Source: Gymnothorax reevesii (taxonomy: Eukaryota > Chordata > Actinopteri > Anguilliformes > Muraenidae). From it: a stretch of DNA of 64,000 bases. The notes under the pieces are model-generated. The model saw only the letters and a list, made by a program, of their open reading frames with translations. It was not told the DNA's origin and ran no database searches. Made by a program: the position numbers and the translations under genes. Location: positions 73,743,367 through 73,807,366 of the forward strand of contig CM056580.1 of NCBI GenBank assembly GCA_029721435.1, in the 5' to 3' direction. Positions within the stretch are counted from its first letter, which is position 1; each line of letters opens with the position of its first letter. Positions 35,160-44,940 of this stretch are shown here, piece after piece.

Positions 35160-35595
35160 CCATTTTTACCCCCCGTCGTAGGCCGACAGGCCCCGAAAGG
35201 GGGGTCTAGTGGAGATCTGCACACGTATGTACGTACGTATGTATGTTCGTCCGTCCAAACATTTTGCTCTATATCTCGGAAGCTCCTGGGCCGAATCCAA
35301 CCAAACTTGGTACCATAATACTTTGGGGTGGGGGAAGGGTGACCATGTTGACCTTGACCTAATTTGCTTAAGATTTAGGTCATGGGGTTAATAAGTGCAA
35401 AAATCACATTTATGGCCATTGTTAGCTGAGTGATGAAGTTAGGTGGCTGAAATCTTCACAGCAGCTAGTCCTTCTCCTTGGACATTTGTCAAACTGCCTG
35501 ATAGGGGACATGCACGAAGTATTAAATTGTAATTCTACTGAATCAGTGGAGTATGCAGATGCATGTGACTTTAAAGTTCAGAAAGATGCCACGGG
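35160..35595. repeat. Interspersed repeat with GTAC/GTCC simple run
   Basis: Starts with small hairpins (GTAGGCCGAC; CCCCGAAAGGGG, at 35178-35202), followed by an ACGTATGTACGTACGTATGT simple run. Then come ATCTCGGAAGCTCCTGGGCC, CCAAACTTGGTACC and GTTGACCTTGACCTAA. The simple run, ATCTCGG and GACCTTGACCT order parallels the repeat at 59695, suggesting a related non-autonomous element class. Confidence 0.45.
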
Positions 35596-36255
35596 GGTTT
35601 ACCGTAGCAACGGCTTTCTTGTTTTTTTTTATTATCTCCAGCTGTAAACCAACTTTTTTCATTTCGTACCACTTTAGTTTTGGTTGAAATCCTCCAAACT
35701 GTTCAAAAATAGGGGCTTTAAAAGGAGGAAGAAAGGCCCTGAGTTGTTCTGCTCAGAAAAGGCATGTGGCAGAGAGCAGGCTGTAGCCAACATGATGCCA
35801 TAATCTTAAAATATTTTTTTTCCCCCCGATTCTGTCTGCACTTACCCAACAAAAATACAGCCCCATAGGAGTCTTCCAGGTTCACTGGATTACCCACTTC
35901 AGGCCTGGCCTGTCACTTTGGCAGCGCCTCTCCTGCTGAGGACTCTGTAGACAGCCTTAAGGGTCCATATTGCATGACTTGAATCTCAAAGGTGAAATTG
36001 GAAATGATAAAACTCCAGTGCACAAACATCAAAACAGTAAAACGACACCTTTGTTGTGCTATAAACACAGGGCCAATACATTACAATAATAAACAAGTGG
36101 GCCCGATGATGCCAATGAACTGCAAAAGTTCAGCTACCAATTCCTCAGAAATTAAATCAAGTTACTCTATTTGAAATAAGGTATCTAGTGCACTATGTAG
36201 ATATATACATTTCTGAAGTAATTACAAAATGCTATTTAAGGTCTTTATAATACTA
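35596..36255. other. No gene recognised
   Basis: Intergenic sequence; no supported feature. Confidence 0.5.
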
Positions 36256-37761
36256 TAACCCCAATTCTGAAATAGTTGGGACAAACTGTAAATTGTGAAT
36301 AAAATCAAAACGCAATGACAGTCAAATCACACCAGCCAGTATTTTTTTCACAATAGAACGGAGATAACATAGCAAATGGTGAAACTGAGAAGTTTTAGAA
36401 TTTTATCCACTAAATGAGCTCATTTCAAATTTGATGGCTGCTACAAGTCTCAAAAAAGTTGGGACAGGGGCCTGTTTACCATGGTGTAACATCCCCTCTT
36501 CTTTTAAACACAGAGTGGAGGCATCTGGGCATTGAGGAGACAAGTTTCTTGAGTTTAGCCATTGGAATTTGATCTCACTCTTGTTCAATAGAGGCTTCCA
36601 GCTGCTCAAGCGTTTTGGGTCTCCTTTGACAAACTTTGCGTTTAATTATGCGCCAAAAGTTCTTAATCGGTGAAAGATCAGGACTGCAGGCAGGCCAGTT
36701 CAGGCCTTCCCTGAATAGATGTCATCGGGAGGGGAGCATGTGTTGCTCTAAAATCTTCATATAACTTTCAGCATTCATGATGATTTTTAAAACATGCAAG
36801 TGTCCCACTCCATATGCACTAATGCATCGCCATACCATCAGAGATGCTGGCTTTTGAACTGAACACTGATAACAGGAAGGGTGGTCTTTCTCTTCTATAG
36901 CCCGGAGGACACGGCACTCACGATTTCCAACAAGAATGACAAATTTGGACTCGGCTGACCACAGAATACTTTGCCACTTTGCTAGAGTCCATTTTAAATG
37001 AGCCTTGGCCCATCGAAAACCGCGGTGCTTCTGGATCACGCTGGTCAATGGCTTCCTTTTTGCATGATAGAGTTTTAGGTGGCATCTGTGGATGGCTTGG
37101 CAGACTGTGTTTACAGACAGTGGTTTCTTGAAGTATTCCTGGGCCATTTAGTAATGTCAATGACAGAATCATGTGGTGAGTGATGCAGTGGCGTCAGAGG
37201 GCCCAAAGATCATGGGTATCCAGTAAAGGTCTTCGGCCCTGTCCCTTATGTACAGAGTTTCTCTGAATTTTTTGATGATGTTATGCACTGTCGATGATGA
37301 GACCTTCAAAGCCTTTGCAATTTGATGTTGAGGAACATTGTTTTTAAAGTATTCCACAATTTTTTTTTTTTTATGCAAGCCTTCACAGGTAGGAGAGCCT
37401 CTGGCCATCTTTACTTCTGAGAGACTCAGCTTCTCTAAGACATCCATTTTTTAGCCAATCATGTTACACACCTGATGCCAGTTAACTTTATTACTTGCTA
37501 AATGTTTTTTCAGCTGATTCTCTTACATACTAATTCCTTTTTCAGCCCTTTTTTTTTGCCTGTGTCCCAACTTTTTTGAGACCTGTTGCAGCCAGAAAAT
37601 TTGAAATAAGCTCATTTTGTAAAATGTCTCATTTTCAACATTTGAAATGTTATATATGTTCTATTGTGAATAAAATATTGGCTCATGTGATCTGAAAGTC
37701 ATTGCATTTTGATTTTATTCACAATTTACACTTCATCCCAACTAATTCAGAATTGGGGTTG
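36256..37761 (-). mobile_element. Tc1 element, internally deleted and decayed
   Basis: The ends TAACCCCAATTCTGAAATAG and complement CTAATTCAGAATTGGGGTTG are flanked by TA (36254-36255 and 37762-37763). Compared with the sister at 48761, about 100 bases are missing near 36710, just where the second catalytic Asp (QDNA) should be. Confidence 0.8.
36722..37447 (-). pseudogene. Tc1-like transposase with lost catalytic residues
   Basis: Two minus-strand frames hold the parts. 37447-37169 carries MARGSPTCEGLHKKKK and the helix-turn-helix (PQHQIAKALKVSSSTVHN). 37147-36722 carries [32 protein letters not shown] and [19 protein letters not shown]. The first catalytic Asp is replaced (WSAES instead of WSDES). 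The segment with the second Asp has been deleted after HMLPSR. A frameshift separates the two frames near 37160. Each lesion alone would abolish activity. The family matches the copies at 28251 and 48761 by the terminal and coding wording. Confidence 0.8.
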
Positions 37762-37763
37762 TA

Positions 37764-39594
37764 TATATGGTGGTAACCTTGATCACCATATAGCATACGT
37801 GGGATCTTGTAAGACCACGCCTCCAGCCCTCCAGCTCACCGGCCTATTAAACCCCGACTGCATTTTTCACTCCTTCAATCATTGCATGCATCTTTCCTAT
37901 TTCCACTGTGTGATAGTGTTTACCTATAGAAGACCGGGCTTCGCACTCATTAATTGCAAAGTCTCGTAGCCACATGCCTGTGTTGTATTTCTATTCTTGT
38001 ATAGACGTATTCCCAATGTATCACAAGTATATTTTTAATCTCGCAAAACTTTAGTGCTGTTATTACTTTAATCCAACACTTCATACAGACACTTCATATT
38101 TCTTTCCCTATTTGTAATACATTGTTACTGTAGTTTTCGCCCAGAGTCTGCTTTACTAATAGTGTTTATAAGGCGATGTGAAGACTTGCCAGTTTAAAAA
38201 TGCGTCGTACTGGATCATTACCAAAGTAAAATTAATGAAACTATGCATTTTAGACGCTACAAGAATTCTACTTTCCGCTGAAATATACTTTGCCAAAGTG
38301 CGGTCTCCTCCTTTAATGTTTATTAAACGTGCTCGATGGGGTCTACGCCTCCGGAGTTCTGCACCCTGACACAATCATGAATATTGAAATTTAGTTGCAA
38401 AATACCGGAGGGAGAGATGTATTTTTCAAAAGTCTGATATTCCCCTTAAATTTTAATAATAATGCTACTGCTTCCCACACATTATGTGTAGCACAGGCTT
38501 GCTTCCTAGCCTTCACAAACTAGGGTTAGCTGAAAATGTACTTTCCATTTAGTCTAAATAAGCTTGCCATTGTTGATCCACAGGACACGATGGCTAAAAC
38601 CAAATAACTGTCAAATAAAATTAAAATCAAATAGGACAAGATGGTTGTTCTCCTACATAAAAGTAATCGTACTCAGTTTCAAACAAGCCAGGGACAGGAT
38701 GGCTGTGCATGCTGCCCCATACAGTGTCATGGTTTTGGAGTTTGCCGTTTGTTTGGGAGCTTTCTTTATTACTCTCGTCCGGGACGATATCGTTTTGCCC
38801 ACATTGGATTATTTGGCCAGTTGGCATTAATTGTGGGTGGCGCCCAGACTCACTACCTTTGCCAGAGTGTCAGTGTTACGATTGCACTATAGCTTGTAAG
38901 TTCTCTAGCTAGAGTTGGTTAGGATTTAGTTGCAAAAGAGGAGAAGTGTTAGTTCGTGAGGGAAATGATCTCTCTCTTCTCCCTCTCTCTTCCTCTGTCT
39001 GTGCACCGTCTGGGTGCTTTAATCTTTTGATCTCGGCTTCCAAGATTTTCCCTTTATTTCGCTCTGTCTAGCTCGCGTTGCCTCCTGATTATTATTCAGA
39101 TGAGATTTATGTGCTATGGAAGCGCGAGCCCCTCTCTCTTGTTTTATCTGTGTTCATCATTTTGCTGTACTTCCTTTCGTTCCAGCCACTGCATTTGGCG
39201 TCTTGAAATACCAGCCATCACATAGAGGGTAAAGAAGAATGTGAGTGCGGCCAGGAAAAACCCAACAACTACAGTATATGAACTGCAGAATTTAGGTGGT
39301 CACTAAGTGTCAAAATCAACTATATGACACCAAAATATTTGGAAGTGTGTCAGTATTCCTCATTCTGTTTCATTTTTCATTTTATTTCTAGTTTCTGTAT
39401 TTGTTGATCACTGTTGTCATTATTCATGCATTGATTTGTTTTCTCTGCTATTATTCCCAGTTCAAGTTTCAGTTCCACATGTCTTTGTGTTCACTTCTCT
39501 CTTGCACTAGCCCAACCTACTCTGTTTGGTGATTAGTTGATTCTCTCCCTTGTTTGGAACACAGCCCCAGTCATGCTTCCTTGCTCTCCCTGCA
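37764..39594. other. No gene recognised
   Basis: AT-rich. A minus-strand frame at 38374-38156 (basic N-terminus GAELRRRRPHRARL) has no recognisable domain. At 38940-39250 a CT-rich patch may be old retroelement DNA. Neither is supported as a gene. Confidence 0.45.
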
Positions 39595-40625
39595 GGGTCA
39601 ATCCATCTCAAATCAACCAGGGGGTGGAACCACTAAATCACAGATTTTGCTAATTTTTTCATATATTGTTGGTGCCTGTAAGATAGGTAAAAACCCCACA
39701 TTTGAGCAGTCAGTTCCGCCCCATCTCGGAATGGTGGCCATCTTTAAAAAGAGGGTGTGGCACTTTGCGACACACGGCCACCCTTTTTTAAAGTGGTTTT
39801 GTTGAGGGAATTTTAATTTTCATTCCTGAAAGAAATCACACTGAGACAAGATGAGAGAAAATAGGATCCATTTTACTATGTGCCACATAGGGTCTTCGTT
39901 ACAGGCAAGAGCAAAGACAAAGGAATCTCTCCCTTGCTTTGGATATGTAAAAGCAGTACGTCATGATGTACGCCCTCTGCGTCAGCTGCGTGCGTGCGCA
40001 TCCCACATAAGTCTGGCTCCAGTAATCCTAAAAAGTTTCTCCCCCCTGCAGAAATTTACATCTCCTTGGGTCTTATCAAGGACACTCCTGGCTCAGAGGG
40101 TACACACTGTTTCAGTAAACACACTTCATGACACTTCTACATAGGAAAAAGCTAGATTATAAAAGCTGCAATCACACGTGGCCTAGGTCACCTAGGCCAC
40201 ACGAGAACAAGCAAGGATAAACACCTAATGACTGAATAAACAAGTAAATCAATACTAAATGAAGAGTAAGCAGAGATAAACAATTAATAACCAAATAAGC
40301 AATAATAAGGAATTTATGACTGAACTCCACCAACAGGTTTTTCTCCTGTAATTCAGCTACAACACATGCTATGACGGTGAAATTTGGCAGATTTGTGCAA
40401 TTTTTTATGGAGAATCCAAATATACAATCAGATTTCTGATTGGCATAATGGTTACAGAGATATTTGACAAAAATCGATTTTGGGGGTACCCAACTTTGAC
40501 CCCTCCCTCTGACACTTGACATGAGTTATGAAGTCTAAATTCTGATACGCTGAACCTTATGACCTCATCTAACATATATATGAAAATGAGGGAGGTGATA
40601 TTTCTCAATGTTGAGAAATGACTAA
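39595..40625 (+). repeat. Copy 1 of a ~490-bp repeat unit, split by a solo LTR
   Basis: Begins GGGTCAATCCATCTCAA and ends GTTGAGAAATGACTAA. Without the LTR and duplicated target bases it is 490 bp. Copy 2 (40772-41273, direct) and copy 3 (42697-43444, inverted) share its full length. Recurrent landmarks are CACTAAATCACAGATTTTG, TTCCGCCCCATCTCGGAATGG, GTGTGGCACTTTGCGACA and CTCCTGTAATTCAGCTA. No coding frame is evident. TGCA precedes both direct copies. Confidence 0.85.
39800..40335 (+). mobile_element. Solo LTR with 5-bp TSD GGTTT
   Basis: The insertion starts TGTTGAGGG and ends CCACCAACA (TG...CA with a 5-base inverted TGTTG/CAACA). It is flanked by GGTTT on both sides (39795-39799 and 40336-40340). 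Copy 2 of the host repeat shows the uninterrupted site GTGGTTTTTCTCC. The 536-bp LTR has a TATA box (TATAAAAG, 40158-40165), a 23-base hairpin just after it (GTGGCCTAGGT, C, ACCTAGGCCAC, 40178-40200) and a poly(A) signal AATAAA at 40235-40240. It has no internal genes, so it arose by LTR-LTR recombination. It could be an endogenous retrovirus or a gypsy-type LTR; the sequence does not decide. The poly(A) signal gives the + orientation. Confidence 0.9.
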
Positions 40626-41616
40626 GGGACAAAAAGGAAACAGAACTGGGAAATACTCTCAGAATATAGATGGCTGAGTAACTCAGGAAAAGCAATTAAC
40701 TTGCAACTGAATGGGAAAATTGGGAACTAAGAAAGCAAAGAAATTGGAAGAAAAAACTCAAAGCAGGTGCAGGGTCAATCCATCTCAACTGAGCCAGTGC
40801 CAGAAAAAAATGCCACCACTAAATCACAGATTTTGGTTATTTTTTCATATATTGTTGGTACCTGTAAGATAGGAAAAAAAATCCAGGTTTGAGCAGTCAA
40901 TTCCGCCCCATCTCGGAATGGCGGAAATCTTTATAAAGGGGGTGTGGCACTTTGCGACATGACGGCTACCCTTTTTTAATGTGGTTTTTCTCCTGTAATT
41001 CAGCTATAACACATACTATGAAGGTGAAATTTGGCAAATTTATGTAATTTTTCATGGAGAATACAACCATGCAATCAGATTTCTGATAGGCATAATGGAT
41101 ACCGAGATGTTTGACAAAAATCAATTTTGTGGGTACCCAAATTTGACCCCCTCCCTCTCAGACTTGACATAAGTTATGAAGTGTAAATTCTGATATGTTG
41201 TACCTTATGACGACATCTAACATATATATGAAAATGAGGGAGGTGATATTTCTCAATGTTGAGAAATGACTAAAAATGTGTAGTGCATAATTTTCTCAAT
41301 GTAAGCCAATCTATACAGTACAAATATACAAGGGAATGTACATAATCCATAAAAAGAGCTTGAAAACCTACTTAATTGAAGGATGGCAGCTCTCAAGAAC
41401 CCGTTTTATTTGACATTATATGATCTGATGATATGCCTGACACGGGCTGATGCTATACATGACATATAAAGTGAATTCCTGCTTTATGTTTAACATGAAG
41501 TGTCAAAATGTTCAAGTATTGGAACTGAAAAACTGGAGAAAGCTCAAAAATGCTTTGAAAGTCAAGTTTACCGGCCCGCAGACATGACAACACATGGGTA
41601 AGGCTTAAAATTTAAA

Positions 41617-41808
41617 TTATTTAATGAGTGAGGGTTGAATCTGAGCAGAAAAGCATTTCTCAACTTTCTTCACTTCTTCCTTAGACAGCCTGTAGTGTCT
41701 GGCACTATGTCCAGAAGCAAGTGGCACTCTCACTGTTGTCAGGACATGAACTGATGGCATCCAACATTGTTCCTGTCTCTGCGGACAGAACAAAGCACCG
41801 GAGTGCAT
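41617..41808 (-). pseudogene. C-terminal coding relic in the core of the long-IR element
   Basis: The minus-strand frame reads EQCWMPSVHVLTTVRVPL, then ASGHSARHYRLSKEEVKKVE and a stop. The composition and the CWxP...V...P...SxRHYxLSxxE pattern look like the tail of a real protein rather than chance, and its place in the core suggests the element's own transposase or accessory gene. I cannot name the family, and upstream exons or frames are not recoverable here. Confidence 0.3.
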
Positions 41809-41972
41809 GTTTCAGCCATGGCTGTCTTTGGCACAATGGCCAAATGAAGCCACTCAGATTTTTACTCATTAGGATTGCATCATCAATTTACTCGGTTGAC
41901 CCTTCCAGATTGCATCATCCATCCAAAGGAAGGAACTCACAACTCAGACTGTATGATCGCACAATAAACTTA

Positions 41973-42355
41973 AGCTGGGGACACACTACAAGATTTTTGG
42001 CCAGATTTTACCTACGATTTGCAGTTGGGGCTTGTCTGCGCCAGTCAGCTGTAGTTGGGGACAGTTGTCATGACAAGTCAGCGCAGAATCTGTTAGTGTG
42101 TGATGTGGTACAGACTGTTATCAGCAGGTGTGTGAGGTGAACAGACTCCACCCAACTTCAGTTGCCGAAATGTTTTAATTTTTTGAGTCGACTCTGGACG
42201 CAGTTGTGTAGTGTGTGCTCTCTCATCTGCTGCAGTCCTTAAATGTGTGATCCCCAGTCTTTACAAGAATCTGCTGAAGCCAGTCGTGCAGTGTGTGCTC
42301 CAAGTCTTTTCAAAATCTGCAAAGACTGTGAAAATCTTGTAGTGTGTCCCCAGCT
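41973..42355. mobile_element. PIF-Harbinger-like MITE, TSD TTA
   Basis: The ends AGCTGGGGACACACTACAAG (41973) and the complement CTTGTAGTGTGTCCCCAGCT (to 42355) are perfect over 20 bases and more. Both are flanked by TTA (41970-41972 and 42356-42358), the 3-bp target duplication of PIF-Harbinger elements. The 383-bp interior has no coding capacity and contains repeated TAGTGTGTGCTC-type phrases from subterminal repeats. Confidence 0.85.
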
Positions 42356-43123
42356 TTACTTGGATGATACCAACTGGATTACATCATCTGAAACCACTTT
42401 CACTCAACCAATCAAAATTTCATCATCCGCTGACCTGGAAGTCCAGGTGTCTTGATTGTAAAATGCACTAATAATAAAATTTGTATAAGCAATCGTGGAA
42501 AGCTTGTCCATTGCTGCAATCTCAGATTGTTTAATGCCAAACGTTCCAAATGGACAAGTAAAATAGTTCTTGAGAACTGCCATCCTTCGATTAGTACGTT
42601 TTCAAGCTCTATGTATGGATTATGTACATTCCCTTGTACATTTGTACTGTATAGATTGGCAGACATTGAGAAAATACACATTAATACAACACATTTTCAG
42701 CTATTTCTCAACTTTGCGAAATATCATCCCCCTCAGTTTCATATATTTGTTAGATGAGTTCATAAGGTACAACATATCAGAATTTACACTTCATAACTTA
42801 TGTCAAGTGTCAGAGGGAGGGGGTCAAATTTGGGTACCCTCAAAATTGATTTTTGTCAAATATCTCTGAATACATTATGCCTATCAGAAATCTAATTGCA
42901 CAGTTGCATTGTCCATGAAAAATTACATAAATTTGCCAAATTTCACCTTCATAGTACGTGTTATAGCTGAATTACAGGAGAAAAACCACATTAAAAAAGG
43001 GTGGCCATCATGTTGCAAAGTGCCACACCCCCTTTTTAAAGATTTCCGCCATTCCGTGATGGGGCAGAATTGACTGCTCAAACTTGGGGTTTTTTTTCCT
43101 ATCTTTCAGGTACCAACAATATA

Positions 43124-43366
43124 CACTGAAAAAAGTAAAACAGTGCTGCTGTTCATTGAATGTGTTTTTTGTCATTACATGAGTTGAAAATTATAAGTTT
43201 ACTAATTTAAACTAAACCCTCTAGTTTATGGTTATGGCTCAACCGATTTTTTTAAATTTGAGTATAATGAATGAATTAATTATTTACATTGAGCCAATGC
43301 TCAAAATTTGGTGTGATCGATTACTTCAATTTTTTTTAGATTACCCAAGGTTTTCTTTTTTCAGTG
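43124..43366. mobile_element. 243-bp MITE in copy 3, TSD TA
   Basis: The ends CACTGAAAAAAG and CTTTTTTCAGTG are flanked by TA (43122-43123 and 43367-43368). Copy 2 of the host repeat gives the empty site (reverse-complement ACAATATATGAAAA). TA duplication and short ends fit a mariner-type non-autonomous element. No frame. Confidence 0.85.
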
Positions 43367-43590
43367 TATGAAAAAATTAGCAAAATCTGTGATTTAGTGG
43401 TGGCATTTTTTTCTGGCACTGGCTCAGTTGAGATGGATTGACCCTGCACCTGATTTGAGTTTTTTCTTCCAATTTCTTTGCTTTCTTAGTTCCCAATTTT
43501 CCCATTCAGTTGCAAGTTAATCGCTTTTCCTGAGTTACTCAGCCTTCTGTATTTTGAGAGTATTTCCCAGTTCTGTTTCCTTTTTGTCCC

Positions 43591-44699
43591 TGGCTTACAA
43601 GTTTGCCTAGTCCTGAGTGTATTGTGTTATTCCTGGCTGGTTATTGACTTATGATTCTCTCTGCTCCCTGGTTTGGCATTCCTACCCTTTGGCTTTCGAC
43701 TTTCGACCCTCCATCTGTTTACTGACCCCAATTTGGGTATCTATCTTTGTGCTTAATTACTCCTGACTTTTAATGAAATAGACTGACCTCGTCTTCATTA
43801 TTAGTAAACCCTGTGAAATCGATCCTCTGTTTGCACCTGATTCCTGAGTCCCTGCCTGTAAAAGTGTTGCAAATGAAAATTACAGTCAGACATAGTTGGA
43901 GATCTGACGGCAGCTATGCAAACAAGTGAGACAAAATGGAAACTTTTGGCAATGTCATGCACCAAAATATGTGAGAAAATGTAAGGAAAAGTATCTCATA
44001 CATATGATTAAACATTGTGATTGACGATCGATGCTTTTAGGCTTTTTCCTCTCATTGATCCTGTGGCCCTTCAGATGGTCAGTAGGCCTCAGATAATGAG
44101 GTCCACCGACCAAAGAATATTTTGGTCGAAGGAGGAAAAAAAAAACTGGTTTTCTGTGCAAGACAGCTAGGACCTAACCATTGGCAGACCTTCTGACAAG
44201 ATACTTACCCCAAAATGATACAAAATCATCACAGAAATAGTCCCTTGAAAAAAAAATCAATAACAATAAATTGGTCAGTCTGTTGATGCTAATGTATTGC
44301 CAGACAGCCATGACATTCAAACTTAAGAATAAAACAATTTCAATAGGCCTAGCTGACTGTACAACAACCTTGTTTTTGCCCCTCTCATATTTGACATGAC
44401 AGGGCCAGCCTGAATTATCTTGAACATCACATCATATAAATGTAAAGGACGTTAGGAAATAGCCAAGATTACGTGCAGTTTTCATTTAATCCAAAAACCA
44501 TCGTATTTAATTTGCATGTCAGTCAGAGGAATATAGCCTACTGACAAAGGCAGAGTCTATTCAAATGAGTTAAACATTCGCTGTCGTTGCCAAAACCGAA
44601 CTCCTCTCTTAGTCGAAGAAGGCTGAGTTGGGGGTCCTAATTAAACAAAGGAACTAATAAAATATCAAGGATTCGATAAGTGGCACTGTCAAGTCTGTC
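43591..44699. other. No gene; CT-rich LTR-like wording to about 43870
   Basis: 43591-43870 has pyrimidine-rich blocks (CTCCCTGGTTTGGCATTCC; GATTCCTGAGTCCCTGCC) reminiscent of fish retroelement LTRs, without defined ends. The remainder is AT-rich with no feature. Confidence 0.35.
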
Positions 44700-44940
44700 G
44701 CTTGATGCACGGATGCCACGGCTGTGTGTCTCTTTAAGAGAAACCAAACCCAGCTTTTGATGCCGCTAGCCACCCCCTACCTACCTGCGTTTCAAGGCTT
44801 GATTGAAAATATGCGTTTACATTCACGCAGCTTAAAACATTCGCTCAACGATCAACTGTCTGCCGCGTGACTCTTGCTCTCCAGTCTGCCGATACAGCTG
44901 TGAAGTGGATGGTATAGGCTACAAACACATCTCTGTGAAG
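44700..44940 (+). promoter_or_regulatory. Candidate promoter and non-coding first exon
   Basis: A short stretch richer in CpG than its surroundings (GCACGGATGCCACGGC; CAACTGTCTGCCGCGTGAC) ends in CTCTGTGAAG|GTAAGTTAGC, a strong consensus splice donor at 44940/44941. It lies on the same strand as npy4r, whose coding exon has an acceptor at 61763, so it could be a 5' non-coding exon of that gene. The resulting 16.8-kb intron is long for this family, and a donor-like hexamer alone arises often by chance. Only transcript data would settle this. Confidence 0.25.

Larger units (their letters stand above)
40626..43590. mobile_element. Long-inverted-repeat element, arms ~775 bp, with nested insertions
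   Basis: Left arm 40626-41400 pairs with right arm 42566-43590 (780 bp after removing a 245-bp MITE insertion). Outer blocks of 146 bp (40626-40771 and 43445-43590; ends GGGACAAAAAGG / CCTTTTTGTCCC) are followed by copies 2 and 3 of the ~500-bp unit, then an inner 127-131 bp block ending in TCTCAAGAAC / GTTCTTGAGA. The core, 41401-42565, holds a Harbinger-like MITE and a short coding relic. This could be a DNA transposon with very long terminal repeats or an inverted duplication. No target duplication is visible at the outer ends. Confidence 0.7.
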
